This document shows positions 54,076-64,000 of a stretch of 64,000 bases of DNA, piece by piece. The first letter of the stretch is position 1, and each line of letters opens with the position of its first letter. Source of the DNA: Suillus spraguei (Eukaryota; Basidiomycota; Agaricomycetes; Boletales; Suillaceae). The notes under the pieces are model-generated. The model had not been told where the DNA came from. It ran no database searches and saw nothing but the letters and a program-made list of their open reading frames with translations. Location of the stretch: contig JABCPU010000133.1 of the NCBI GenBank assembly GCA_016800925.1, positions 1 through 64,000 of the forward strand. Reading direction: 5' to 3'. The position numbers and the translations under genes are program-made.

Positions 54076-55474
54076 GGGCGCAATTGTGTCCACGTTTTTG
54101 CGGCTCTTCCCGTGCACAGCATTCGTCGACCGCATTGCTCTGAACTCATAGCAGCTTCACAAACTTTGAGGACGCCATTAACTTACTCTTCCATTCATCG
54201 CCCTTTTTCCTCTCTATATCTACGTTGACAAATTCAATGACAGAATTCTAGACAAATTACCAAGTGATTTTCATAAGTTTCACAAACAGACATGAAGCAC
54301 ACATGCCACTCACAACACAAAACATATTCTTACTTTAGTTCAGACAATCTGAAGGAACTCCATCGAAGGCGCCGAAACACACACCCGACTACCTTACAAT
54401 GCTAACTCATCCCGGAGTGCCTCCTTACCGCCTGGATTTGACCAACTGCGTGTATACCATTCAATGAAACCTCTGTAGAAAAAGGATTGGTTATAAAAGC
54501 GCGCGCGCACATAGTGGCTCTACAGTGTCGTTTGGTTGAAGTCCAGTTCATCAATACATTCGAGAGCCACTGCATTCCCCACATTAACTTTACGTTCCAT
54601 CCGAATTGTTCATTGTGGACGGTAAACCGGAGACAGTTTCTTTTGCGACCTGCGTATGCCACCACATTTAACAGGTGTCAAGGGTCAATGCTAGCGCGCG
54701 CTGCACTCAAACTTCGAACGGATCTTTGTGGTCACGGTCAATTGTACTCAGCTTTGTCGAGAGTGAGAACGTGAGCCTTGGGCGCAATTGTGTCTACCAT
54801 GTCATAGTCTCATAGCAGCCACTACAAACTTTGAGGACACCATTAACTTTCTCTTCCCACAAGATGTCGTTAAGACACTGATACCTGTCTTCATTGCTCA
54901 TTCCTTTCCCCTCCGAATTCAATGACGCAATTCTAGACAAATTATCAGGCGATTATCGTAAGTTTCGCAAACAGACATGAAGCACACACACCACTCATAA
55001 CATAAAACAGATTCTTACTTTGGTTCGGAGGCAACCTGAAGGAATCCGAACACGCTCCATTGAATGCGCCAGAACACACCCAACTACCTTGCAATGCTAA
55101 ACCATCCAGGAGTGCCTCCTCATCGCCTGGATTTGAAACAAAACTGCTTGTGCGCCATTCAACGAAACCTATCCGTAAAAAATGATTGGTCAGAAATGCG
55201 CGGATGCACATAGCGGCTCTACATCGTCGTTTCATTGAAGTCCAACTCATTATACATTCGAGAGCCACTGCATTCTCCGCGCTAACATTGCGTTCCATCC
55301 AAATTGTTCTTCATGGATGGTAAATCGAAGACAGTTTCCCTTGCGGCCTGCGTATGCAACCGCATTTAACGGGTGCCAAGGGTTAACGCTGGCGCGCACC
55401 GTAGTCGACCTCCGAACAGATCTTTTTGGTCACGGTCAATTTTAACAGCTTTGCCGAGAGTGAGAACGTCAAAA
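54076..55474 (+). pseudogene. Helitron helicase C-terminal fragment, duplicated in tandem
   Basis: Two ~700-bp units, 54076-54778 and 54779-55470, about 80% similar by eye, both starting gggcgcaattgtgtc. Each carries pieces of the Helitron Pif1-like helicase end: NDRILDKLPSDFHKF-like, HCIPHINFTFHPNCSLWTVN, then RRQFLLRPAYATTFNRCQGS and LCGHGQLYSALSRVRT (helicase motifs V-VI), best preserved in the first unit. Stops and shifts occur in both. The second unit is cut by the Ngaro element. The Rep domain and the rest of the helicase are absent. Confidence 0.7.
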
Positions 55475-55647
55475 GATCTATGTGCTGCTGCCGATTTTCG
55501 TGACGGAACGAAGAGAATCAGATATATTATCCAGCTAATGATATCTGATTATACAAATAGTGAGTGTCGTGCAGCTATTTGGGCTTAAAACCCACAGGGT
55601 TTTACGACCCAAAACACCGACCTGTGAAAGTCCAGGATGAGCCGTGA
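55475..55647 (-). repeat. Ngaro B2 repeat
   Basis: Starts gatctatgtgctgctgccg and ends gatgagccgtga; copy of 55953-56125. Confidence 0.9.
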
Positions 55648-55801
55648 GGGCGGGTTGGGACACCTTAGCTCAAAATGCAGAACGTGTAGAATTCTGCTTT
55701 TGTCGAAGTCGATGCGTCGAGTAAGTTTCTTTTGGTGAATAATTCAATAGTGTTCTTCTGAACAAGACGCAAGCTGTTAGAACAAGGGAGTGGCGGGTGG
55801 G

Positions 55802-55954
55802 TGCAAAGAACTGAGTGTAGATGAGCAGTGAAGAGACTTGAGAGTACTACTGTAGTAGTACGAAGCAAGAAGGTGGGAAACACGAAAAGTCGTGTCGCCA
55901 CATAGACATAATTCTATCTTTAGTTCTCGTACCTCGAACTCATATAGAATACGA
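55802..55954 (-). repeat. Ngaro A2 repeat
   Basis: tgcaaagaactgagtgtag to catatagaatacga; one difference from A1 at 61226-61378. Confidence 0.9.
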
Positions 55955-56125
55955 TCTATGTGCTGCTGCCGATTTTCGTGATGGAACGAAGAGAATCAGA
56001 TATATTATCCAGCTAATGATATCTGATTATACAAATAGTGAGTGTCGCACAGCTATTTGGGCTTAAAACCCGCAGGGTTTTACGACCCGAAACACCGACC
56101 TGTGAAAGTCCAGGATGAGCCGTGA
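55953..56125 (-). repeat. Ngaro B1 repeat
   Basis: Adjacent to A2 with a 2-nt overlap; includes the complementary aaaaccc/gggtttt pair. Confidence 0.9.
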
Positions 56126-56215
56126 TTCCCAACTCTAAGGAGCCCTGCGACGCGTCAGGCGCAGCATGGACTCCCGCCTCGAAGGAGAAGGGCGAAGTGA
56201 TGTAAGCTCACCTTA

Positions 56216-58141
56216 TCAGTGTATTGGAGGCATAGTATAGCGAGTGAAGGGTTCCAAGGCAGGTGACTCTTGCAGGTAAGGTGCCAAAATTAATGCATGT
56301 TTGCGCAAATAAATGGTGAACGCTTCGCTCGACCACCTTCCCATAGATTTGACCACGTCAAACGGCACTCCTCGAAGCAAATACTCCAAAGTTCCCCCAA
56401 TTCGTAAGCCATGGCTTTTGAGATTTCCTAGTCCTGCTCTTTTAACTATTCCGTTGATCCGTTTCCAGAATTCGGACCTGGTTAATGGTCTCATGCCATT
56501 TTTGTGCTTCCAGGCGAAGAGGTGGCTATCTTGCGAAGGATCGTTGATTAAAAGGTGATTAAGGATAGCAGCTTTGGGGTCCGAGAGATCTTGTTGTTGC
56601 GCCCAGTATACTCCTTCTCTGGCCATTGCAACTTTGGTGCGTGGCAAAAATATCTTCGTTACTCTAAGTTCATGTCTATCTTCGACGTCCATCTCTAGAT
56701 TTGAGCGCTTGACGTTTTTTGTTGGATCAAACGCTTTCATCGACTTGACTGTGAGCTCTCCAGTGCGACATAGGCCATAAAAGGCACTCGTCAAACACGC
56801 GAATACTGCTGCGTCGAGAGGTGCTGATAGATTTAGATGGGTGCGGATGTCGAGAATGAATTTTACAGTGAAGGGTTCGCGTTTGAGTCGTTTGGAGGTA
56901 TCCGGAGTGAGTTCTGATGCGCCGTCCAAGGATGCTTTGAGTTCGTCTTGCTGAATCTCCCAAGGCTGACCATGCAGTGTATGCCAAGCTTTAACAGCAT
57001 AGACGTAGTTCGATATTGTTTTTCCGGAATAGGACCCGGCGCAACTCGCAACAAAATTCAGCATGGTCCTCGTGTCCACTGGACATCTTTGCTCTTCTGG
57101 TACGCTCCTCTCGTCACAGAAGACGTGAAATACTAAAAGTCCTGCTCCATAACATTCTCTCATTCCCGGTGCCCATGATAGATTCATTACGGTCAAGACC
57201 CGCTGCAGGTCTTCTTCTGCAATCGCCAGAAAACGTCCATCTGCTCCTCTCGCTATTCTGGTTTCTGACGGAAACCAGAGTTTTAGTCTCTCTTGCGCTA
57301 GACAGTGTGGACGCAATTGCGAGGGTATTGGTATGAGACCTGTCTTATATGGTAAAGGTTTCGCTATGGGGTCTGGTGGAAGAGGTGCGCTAAAGCGCGA
57401 GTCCAGACGGATATTGCTGTCTCTGGTGGATATGATAGAGCGCGTCACTGATGATACCTGTGTCTTTTTCAACAGTTTCATTGGAACTGTTGAGAGCAGA
57501 TGTGACGGGGGCAACTGATTGGATTCCGTCTGTACTATATCTTCTTGGATCTGTAGAGGCAATGAATGGATCGACAATGAATGGATCGAGCGCTGTGGGA
57601 ATGGGGAGATCTGGCAATAGGTCTTTTGCGCTGCCGTAGACTCCTCTGGAAGGATCATCTGCGGGGTTTTCTTTGCTAGCGATGTATGTGGGGTGAAACG
57701 AGTAAGATGCGGCGGAATTGTCGATAAAGATGAAGATTCGACGAAAGACCTCGTTGACGGCTGAATTCCTACTGCGTCCGTTTCTCCAGCCCTCGATGAC
57801 TCCTTGATTGTCCCCAAAGACTTTGAAATGACGTTGTGATCCTCCCATCCCGACAAGGTAGATAATAAGTAGCTCGAAGCCGACAGCTTCTGCCCACCTG
57901 ATGTCTTTTTTACCATTGAGGGTTTGCCATCCTTTTCAAAGACGCCAGGCTCGCCATTTGACTCCGATTGTGATAGCGATTCCAAACCCAGAGCTAGCAT
58001 CTGAATATGCTTCTGGGTTATACAGACTGAGAGGTCTAGGGATTGTGCATCCGACGAAAGAGCTCCGCAACAGAGTTTTCCACCAGGAAAGATCAGAATT
58101 GAGGCTTTTGACAGGCCTTCATGGGAGAAAAGGCTTATCAA
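56216..58141 (-). CDS. Ngaro tyrosine recombinase
   Basis: Open for 641 codons. The recombinase itself occupies roughly the last 380: core-binding part (LAIAEEDLQRVLTVMNLSWAP, GKTISNYVYAVKAWHTLHG), then catalytic Arg in FYGLCRTGELTV, HGLRIGG (His-x-x-Arg) and the nucleophile Tyr in GRWSSEAFTIYLRKH. All four signature residues are present. The first ~240 codons overlap the RNase H frame and are probably not translated as such; the true start is likely near 57600. The enzyme joins circular cDNA to the target without an integrase. Ends just before B1. Intact, hence possibly active. Confidence 0.85.
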   Translation of the reverse strand: MISLFSHEGLSKASILIFPGGKLCCGALSSDAQSLDLSVCITQKHIQMLALGLESLSQSESNGEPGVFEKDGKPSMVKKTSGGQKLSASSYLLSTLSGWEDHNVISKSLGTIKESSRAGETDAVGIQPSTRSFVESSSLSTIPPHLTRFTPHTSLAKKTPQMILPEESTAAQKTYCQISPFPQRSIHSLSIHSLPLQIQEDIVQTESNQLPPSHLLSTVPMKLLKKTQVSSVTRSIISTRDSNIRLDSRFSAPLPPDPIAKPLPYKTGLIPIPSQLRPHCLAQERLKLWFPSETRIARGADGRFLAIAEEDLQRVLTVMNLSWAPGMRECYGAGLLVFHVFCDERSVPEEQRCPVDTRTMLNFVASCAGSYSGKTISNYVYAVKAWHTLHGQPWEIQQDELKASLDGASELTPDTSKRLKREPFTVKFILDIRTHLNLSAPLDAAVFACLTSAFYGLCRTGELTVKSMKAFDPTKNVKRSNLEMDVEDRHELRVTKIFLPRTKVAMAREGVYWAQQQDLSDPKAAILNHLLINDPSQDSHLFAWKHKNGMRPLTRSEFWKRINGIVKRAGLGNLKSHGLRIGGTLEYLLRGVPFDVVKSMGRWSSEAFTIYLRKHALILAPYLQESPALEPFTRYTMPPIH

Positions 58142-59280
58142 AAGCGAGGCACAACATAGCTTCGAGCGACGTAAGATATGCGCGTCCTTTCAGAACAACA
58201 AGCGTGGTATGTAGCAACTTACCGTATAGTTGCTGTATGTCATTGAGCACGTGGGTACTGCGGTTTTGCCAAACTTCGATTGCTGATAGATACTTCTTCT
58301 TTTTATTCTCGTCGAGGTAGACTTTGTTCTGCGCCAAGTCCCACATAATGCCAATGTATGGATTGACATACGCGAAGTCCTTGTCCTTGAGAGGTTCCCA
58401 GGGAATATTGAGCTCGTCTGAGGCATCGTCAATGTCCGATAAGTTACAGGAGAACTTCGCGTCCTCGATTGACCTGGGTGATGCTCCCGACAGATCTCTA
58501 ATTGGAAACTGACAGTCTTCATCGAACTCTTCCAAAGAGCCGTCCTCGAATATGAAGCCTCCAAACCATATTCTCCCCCCATCCTGATGCTTCCCTCTTT
58601 CAACGATATCTTGGTGCCATGTCTGTCTCTTTTCATTGTAGTCTGGAATGTACTGTTTGAGAATGCGTATGAACATATGGTCATCAACCCATCTAGATGC
58701 GGGCCCGATTCCTTGAGAACGAAATAAATCGAGTCCTGCATCAGCAAGGGACCCGTATGCTCCCGCCGAAGGACGCTGACCGAAACACATACAAGTGTCG
58801 ATGCAAAAAAGGTCATTGGAGATACGGGCAACTGACCCTGGCCATTGTGATGGATGAATGGGTACAATGCGGTACACCTCTGATATGTCCCTGATTGCGA
58901 TTTGCGATCCCGGTGGTAAACGACTGATTGTAAGCGCAATGACATGGAAGGTACCCCAAGTACTGGGAAAATTATCGGAATTGATGTAAGAATTGATAGA
59001 AGAATTAGGAAACTTCGAGGAAGCGGCATGAGGAAATGAAAAGTTCTGAATGATGCAATAGCGTCCAGGGCGGCCTGGCTTGGGGATGATGGAAAAAGGA
59101 GATGTTTGAAAAGGACCGATGAGGTCCTCGACTTCTTTTGCTCGAAGCGGTCCAATATACCTTCCCTTCTTAAGCTCAGTTTGGACAATATTAAGGAATT
59201 CTTGTTGATATGTAACAATAGATTGCTTGTTCGGTGGGGATTGAGTGATGCTAATAGTAGGAATATGAAGACGAAAGCCT
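57390..59280 (-). pseudogene. Ngaro reverse transcriptase and RNase H, one in-frame stop
   Basis: RT: IIPKPGRPGRYCIIQNFSF, then RDISEVYRIVPIHPSQW (first Asp), FGQRPSAGAYGSLAD and RWVDDHMFI (catalytic DD). RNase H in the same frame: YSDASSGFGIAI (Asp), WAEAVGFELL (Glu), FGDNQGVIEGW (Asp) and SKENPADDPSRG. A single TGA at 58119-58121 after FDKPFLP separates them, consistent with CGA to TGA. The 3' end overlaps the recombinase ORF in another frame, as usual for this group. Confidence 0.85.
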
Positions 59281-59376
59281 CAACGCAATCCTTCGGGTAT
59301 ATGTGGGTACCTGTCAAGAAGACCATTTGACGCCAGCTTCGACTCCCAAACCTTCGGATTATACGGGGTAAGTGCT

Positions 59377-60760
59377 TCAAGCCTTCTGTGCTTGAGGACA
59401 CGTCTGAGCTCCGTGAGTGGAGGCACCACATCCTGAACAAAAGTGCCTTTGATCGTGAGTACTTTCTGAACACCCGCTGACTCGTTGCCAGTCGCTGCAG
59501 ATTGACTTGCCGTCTCGCATGGTGAGGAGTTTGCCAATGTGGGAGCATAGGGTGTCGAAAGCGTCGTCCCAAGTTCGAAGTGCCTTGCACTCGATAATCC
59601 TGTGAGGGTTTCGTCCGAGGCAGACAGCGCAAGCGGAGAGGACTCCTCCGTTTGCGCTCGAACGAAAATCCTGATGTTGCCTTTTCCCCCTGCCCAAGTG
59701 TTCGGGCGAAGCTGATCGCTTGCAAGAGTCTTTCCAGTCTCGTTGTCTCGATGAGCTAGTACGTTGATCGGACTGTGGCAAGAGATGATGTGCATATAAT
59801 GCAGCGTGTGGCGTGAGGCGTGTAGCGAGTGGTATGTAGCATGTAGCGGGTGACATGTAGCATGAAGCGGGTGGTATATAGCGAGTGTGGCATGTAGCGT
59901 GTAGCGGGAGGCATGTAGCGTGAAGCGGGTAGCATGTGGTGAGTGTGGCATCAACAAATTTAAAAATTTTCCAATAAAAAACGAAGATAATTGATTAGTT
60001 TCATTGTTATACGTTGTTTCAAGTAGATACTGACCTTGTAGTCGCGAGCATTGTCTCGTTTATTGTGTTCTTCCCAATATACCTTCTCCCTCGTGTCTTG
60101 TAGAACCTTCTCATTGACGACGGAGATGTCGTACGGTCCGACTGAGGACTTTGCGGCGACGTGCCATCGTCTCTGTTGCTCGGCTTGATAGGTCAAGAGA
60201 GTCTTATGGGCTATGGGATCTCTTAAAGAGCGATACTTGTGAACTTGGATGTTCATCCAGAAGCGCGCCATCATTCTAATTCTATCTTCCGGCCAATCCA
60301 CTTCCCCTATTGCTGTCAGAAAACGAGGACAAGCTTGGCAAAATTCCTCGAATGGTAGATCTTCATCATTCACTACTGATCGCGCGTTTCGCGTGGAAGC
60401 AGAAGACACCCAGGCTGTTGAGCCATCTGCCAGCGTGGAAAGGATCATGGCGTCATCATCAATGGTTTTTTTGATACTGGCTTCATCTAAGCCGTCATTG
60501 GTGAAGTACCACAACTCAACGTACTCTCCCTTATCGAGCTTTCGGAGAACATAGGAACATGGCGTGATAGCCGGCTCGTTAGGAATGCCTGTTTCAAGAA
60601 TTGGAGTGTACTTGTGCTTGTTTTTCTTTTTCTCTTCTTTGCGCGCTGCTTCCTCTTCGTCGATTCTTTCTTGGCTAAGCCTTTCTTGTTCGTCTTCGTC
60701 TAGCCTCTCACGATGTTCGCGCTGCTCTCTGTCGTCATCTACATCAGGAAATTCACACAT
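59377..60760 (-). CDS. Ngaro Gag-like ORF1, spliced, with two zinc knuckles
   Basis: ATG 60760 starts MCEFPDVDDDREQ; a highly charged Glu/Arg/Lys helix is followed by an Arg/Trp-rich capsid-like part (PFEEFCQACPRFLTAIGEVD, ARFWMNIQVHKYRSL). Frame one ends at 59960; a GTnnGT site near 60031 and a later acceptor are compatible with an intron over the CATGTAGC repeat tract. The second part reads CAVCLGRNPHRIIEC and CSGCGASTHGAQTC, two CCHC-type knuckles, and stops at 59377. Packaging role inferred from position and knuckles. Confidence 0.7.
59785..59955. repeat. Degenerate minisatellite of gtagcg/catgtagc units
   Basis: About 20 variants of (a/c)atgtagcg(g/a)g in a row, lying in the presumed gag intron; gives a repetitive His/Thr/Leu-rich translation that is unlikely to be protein. 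Confidence 0.8.
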
Positions 60761-61225
60761 TCCTTAACATGCTTAATCAGCTTAACTCACTTATCTCAAA
60801 ACTTGTTTGCTCTCTCTCACATCATTCACCTGGCATATCTTATATTTTTTGAGTGCGAAATACAATAAAACATGTATATTAATATATCTCAACTTTTTTT
60901 TTCTGAATTCATTCACATTGAAATTTTGGACAAGTAGATTCAATTTCACCAAGGCAGTTAAGTGTAAATAAGTCCGCATAAGGGCACGTCAAGGAATGTG
61001 TGAATTTCCTGATGTAGCTGTTGTTGCCATAGCACCTTGACTGCGTCGTTATTGGCTTCCCAGATGTTCCTAAGCAGTTGCATCGCTTGTGCTTCCGTCG
61101 TATTCTCGTTGACTAGCTGTGCGCAAATATTCTCAAATACATCCGCAGCGTAGTCCGGGCAAATGTTCAGATTTGGATCATTTCGAATTCTCGGCATGTT
61201 GGAATAGAAACTATACGAGAGTTGA

Positions 61226-61378
61226 TGCAAAGAACTGAGTGTAGACGAGCAGTGAAGAGACTTGAGAGTACTACTGTAGTAGTACGAAGCAAGAAGGTGG
61301 GAAACACGAAAAGTCGTGTCGCCACATAGACATAATTCTATCTTTAGTTCTCGTACCTCGAACTCATATAGAATACGA
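61226..61378 (-). repeat. Ngaro A1 repeat
   Basis: Upstream repeat of the element on the minus strand; includes tactactgtagtagta palindrome. Differs from A2 at one C/T. Confidence 0.9.
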
Positions 61379-61700
61379 CACAGGACAATACGAACATTGT
61401 ATTTCCTCAATTACTATTATAAACATCAATGCGTAGTACATATCATTGTGTTTACATGGCACCGACCGAAGGGGTGTCCTTGTATTTATGAAAATTGGTA
61501 TAAGTTGAAATGTGAGGGTATCAAGAAACAATGGTATCTACTCAGAGGGAAAGGGAAGTACCGTATGTCCAGTTGTAAATCCTTAAGTATGCGATTCTGT
61601 CTTGTCTAGACAGGTTTGTCCCAAATAGTGTCTTCACTTGGTTTGGGGTGCGCTTCTATGTTGCCCAGGTTCCTGGCGCTGCCCTGCACTGAGCCCGGGG
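61379..61700. other. Intergenic, nothing recognised
   Basis: No coding or structural signal seen. Confidence 0.5.
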
Positions 61701-62349
61701 CTAGCACAATGCATAACGCATCTTCCGAGAGCTTTCACCGGCAGGGAGTTGTGTGACTAAATCATGGACTGCCCTGTTGAGCGCCCTTTCTGATCCTCGG
61801 TCCGTGGGGCGGCGGTAGCTTCGCGTGGAGACTTGAGCCTCCGTGAAGCCATATTTTGTTCCCAGTTTTTCCCGCGCAGCGTTGACAAGACTTCGTCTTT
61901 CAATTATCAGAATTTTGTCACGGTTCTGCAGTGAAATCATCAAATTTTGAAACAACATAACAAATTAGGGTCGCTTACCTGTGTGACCTGTATTTCAAGT
62001 CGTTTCCCCTCCTCCTCAAGCCGCTCAACCTTCTCCTCCAGCTCTTTGATTTTTTTCTTCTGCTGCTTATTTTCTGCCTCCAGCCCTTTGATCTCCCTCT
62101 TCAGCTGCCTATTCTCCTCGTCAAGTCTGCCAAACTCAGCCTGGCTCTCGTTTCTGTACTTCATGTGCGCACATCCAAGTCAGTTGAATATGTTGGCACA
62201 ATGAGTTTTAAACTTACTCTTTGCACCTGCTCCTTCAGCTCCCTAGCCTCTTCGTCACGTGCCTTAGCCTCTTCGTCGCGTGCCTGTTTGCTACCTTCAA
62301 ACTGTCGTCGTAACAATTCCAGCGCCTGCTCTAGTTGCGTGACATCCAT
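61701..62349 (-). CDS. Coiled-coil protein, three exons, 178 aa
   Basis: Exons 62218-62349 (44 codons), 61979-62158 (60 codons) and 61701-61925 (74 codons plus stop) join in frame with GTAAGT/GTAAGC donors and AAG/CAG acceptors. MDVTQLEQALELLRRQFEGS begins a continuous heptad pattern through exons 1-2 (KARDEEARELKEQVQR, KREIKGLEAENKQQKKKIKE, LEEKVERLEEEGKRLEIQV). The C-terminal exon is basic (KLGTKYGFTEAQVSTRSYRR). No known domain; function unknown. Intact splicing supports a real host gene. Confidence 0.65.
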
Positions 62350-63408
62350 TGTAAAGAAAAACAGGTTTTTGGGGGAGACGTAAATGGGCGAGAAAGTATG
62401 TTTTGTGAAATGGGCGAGACAGAGGACGTGCCTGTGATAGGAGGCTCACGTTCGAATAACCGGCACAATTACTAAGCATAAACCGGTACAGTTATCATTG
62501 AAACATTACAGGTCAGTGAAACACATCCTCATTTACTCAATAACACAAAATACAAGTCTCAAATTATTGATACATATATAACTCACCAAGCCAAAGTCTG
62601 ACCAGATCAAGGTGAAATGACTAACGAGACCATGAGAGATTCTATAGCCTATAGGGCTAAGGACAGTCTGGGCACGCTTTAAAGTGACAGCCTTCCCTCT
62701 ATCATTATTGGGTATAGTTGAGAATGCACTGATGCGGTGAGATCAAACCTCTTTTCCCAGTCGGCCCTACATAAACTAGTGGGCTTGTGCGATCCAGCAT
62801 GACGTGGGCAAGGGTGCGCACTGCTAATACTTACTGGTAATGGGGCTGGTCCAGAATATTTCCATTCAGATCGATGACTGAGCATGAACGAACACAGCCT
62901 CGGGCTTGGATCTTTTGCCTGCTTATTTTGAATTTCGAGTGACCCATTCACTCAGGTCATATCTGCGGTCATTAAAGATCAGCTGATGTATAAAGAGGGT
63001 CAAACGTACTCGTGTTTCCATTGCAGGACATGCACAGTGCTATGGCTTTAAGTAGTACTTCAAGTTCCTCGGGTGCATTCAGCACAGCGGTATCATCCTC
63101 TTCCAGGATATGCGAAATAAACTTTGTGGTGCTCAGGAAAGGCGAGAGTGATGTGACAGAGCAATAAGGAAACTGATGCGGCGACTGACTACAGCCAGAA
63201 GTGCACAAAACGGTTCAGGAAGTAGTAAGTACTATATCCCCAGCCCAGAATCCCATATCTCATGCTCTTGTCCAGCGGAAAAAGCTGCTGTACGCATTTC
63301 AGCGATTACTGTCAGAAGACCGAAGGTATTCAGTCGGTCCAATACATTCACGATTTACAACACAATTACAAAGAACATACACACAAGTCTGTCCGTGCTC
63401 CGATCACT
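62350..63408 (-). other. Possible exons of an unrecognised gene
   Basis: Minus strand 63160-62940 reads STTKFISHILEEDDTAVLNA then PEELEVLLKAIALCMSCNGN; a GTACGT donor and CGCAG acceptor would join YDLSEWVTRNSK and a stop. No start, no family. The rest of the interval shows nothing I can support. Confidence 0.3.
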
Positions 63409-64000
63409 TCAACCCCAGGTGACGAGTCTTTCCATTTCCTTCGCATTTGCGACCTGAAAGCAATATCAATATCGTTTAAAGGCACGATGGAAGAACAAAG
63501 GACCAACGTACCTTCCAACCATGGATAGCTGCCGCTCTTGTGTACCCTGACAATGCCTCCTGTGGATGATACGGTCTTCAAAAAAGTCAGAATTCAAATC
63601 CTCTATCTAGCAGGCGATAAAACATACTGTTCCCAATTTTGGGCTAGCCGGGCAGGTTTGGGGTCAGTGCTCGAGATGGCGAGTTTGATTTGTAAGAGCA
63701 CAGATGCGATGCTGTGAGGGATGTCAGATCAGCGTGAATGATACCTCGCGAGGTACACACTTGTAACTTGGAAGCCATCCTAAATGCACGTCAGTACATG
63801 CTATCAGGATCGCATTGACAGTCGCAACTCACCAGCTGAAGTTAGAAGATCCATGCAGATAGAGCCCCCTACATCAATATCACTAAGTCTGTGCGTAACA
63901 ATAACTCTTCAGCGATGCTCACCAACAGTAATGTGACCACCTCCGCCCTAGACATCAAAAGTCAGCTACATCGAGTATTTGAATCATTCAGATTGTACCT
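63409..64000 (-). CDS. E2 ubiquitin-conjugating enzyme (UBE2Q-like), C-terminal part, runs off the window
   Basis: Short exons with GT/AG borders join to GGGGHITV, GGSICMDLLTSAGWLPSY, IASVLLQIKLAISSTDP, KPARLAQNWEQ, then a helical block RAAAIHGWK and VANAKEMERLVTWG, stop TGA at 63409-63411. The Cys of GGSICMDLL is at the position of the E2 catalytic Cys, and WLPSY..VLLQIKLAIS is the typical following helix. UBE2Q-like E2 domains in fungi may be joined to other domains upstream; that part lies beyond base 64000. E2 enzymes transfer ubiquitin from E1 to substrates or E3s. Confidence 0.7.

Larger units (their letters stand above)
55475..61378 (-). mobile_element. Ngaro-type tyrosine-recombinase retrotransposon with split direct repeats
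   Basis: On the minus strand: A1 (61226-61378), gag, RT/RNase H, tyrosine recombinase, then B1 (55953-56125), A2 (55802-55954), B2 (55475-55647). This A1-B1-A2-B2 order is the diagnostic terminal structure of Ngaro elements. A1 and A2 (153 bp) differ at one base; B1 and B2 (173 bp) at five bases, all transitions. The right border is the end of A1; the left border is the end of B2, next to Helitron sequence. Confidence 0.9.

Noticed and set aside
57390..58141. N-terminal 240 codons of the recombinase frame as a real domain
   Set aside because: They lie opposite the RNase H reading frame, which has clear catalytic motifs; Ser/Pro-rich translation looks incidental.
59280..59957. His/Thr/Leu-repeat protein on the minus strand
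   Set aside because: It translates the gtagcg minisatellite; the zinc-knuckle Gag reads in a different frame, so this part is more likely intron.

Overview
The window looks like a chromosomal segment of an agaricomycete (mushroom-type basidiomycete). The host genes have many short introns (about 50 nt) with GT/AG borders. The mobile elements are those typical of such genomes: KDZ, Plavaka, hAT, Helitron, Ngaro and chromodomain Ty3/gypsy elements. No rRNA, tRNA or CRISPR was seen.

Layout. 1-2.5 kb: decayed multi-exon genes of a repeat-type fungal family. 2.5-8.3 kb: a 635-bp LTR abutting a truncated, frameshifted Ty3/gypsy pol, followed by an apparently intact four-exon gene on the opposite strand. 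8.4-9.7 kb: Plavaka transposase remnant and a coiled-coil-like fragment. 9.7-23.2 kb: two head-to-head chromoviruses, here A (minus, 9730-15836) and B (plus, 16169-23245), with a split LINE remnant at their borders. 23.9-25.9 kb: an LTR-like sequence interrupted by a 1,277-bp TA-flanked transposon. 25.9-38.3 kb: a 12.5-kb KDZ DNA transposon with long inverted termini, carrying a KDZ transposase gene, a TET/JBP-like oxygenase fragment, an intact PHD-like zinc-finger gene and a further passenger gene, with hAT and LTR insertions inside. 38.3-38.8 kb: a 413-bp inverted-repeat element. 40-54 kb: a host gene island with a DUF300/TMEM184 membrane protein, a small Lys/Ala/Pro-rich protein, magnesium-dependent phosphatase-1, branched-chain 2-oxoacid dehydrogenase E1-alpha, a single-pass membrane protein and a probable pseudokinase, plus one short TA-flanked MITE. 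54-61.4 kb: a tandemly duplicated Helitron helicase fragment followed by a complete Ngaro-type tyrosine-recombinase retrotransposon with A1-B1-A2-B2 split direct repeats. 61.7-64 kb: a coiled-coil protein gene and the C-terminal part of an E2 ubiquitin-conjugating enzyme.

Best supported unusual result. Elements A and B appear to have exchanged ends by a crossover that inverted the segment between them. Four observations agree. The LTR subfamilies are reciprocally swapped. The same 5-bp flank (agtgc, read outward from each element) lies at A's 5' LTR and B's 3' LTR. A LINE reading frame is split across those two flanks in opposite orientation and reads continuously when the flanks are placed together. 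A 1,036-bp tract with no visible difference lies inside copies that are otherwise clearly diverged.

Other notable signals: an 11-nt match between the predicted transcript start and the sequence just after the 5' LTR, suggesting Tf1-type self-priming; an additional zinc-knuckle ORF between the chromodomain and the 3' LTR; and a perfect 98-bp-arm palindrome at 34370-34567.
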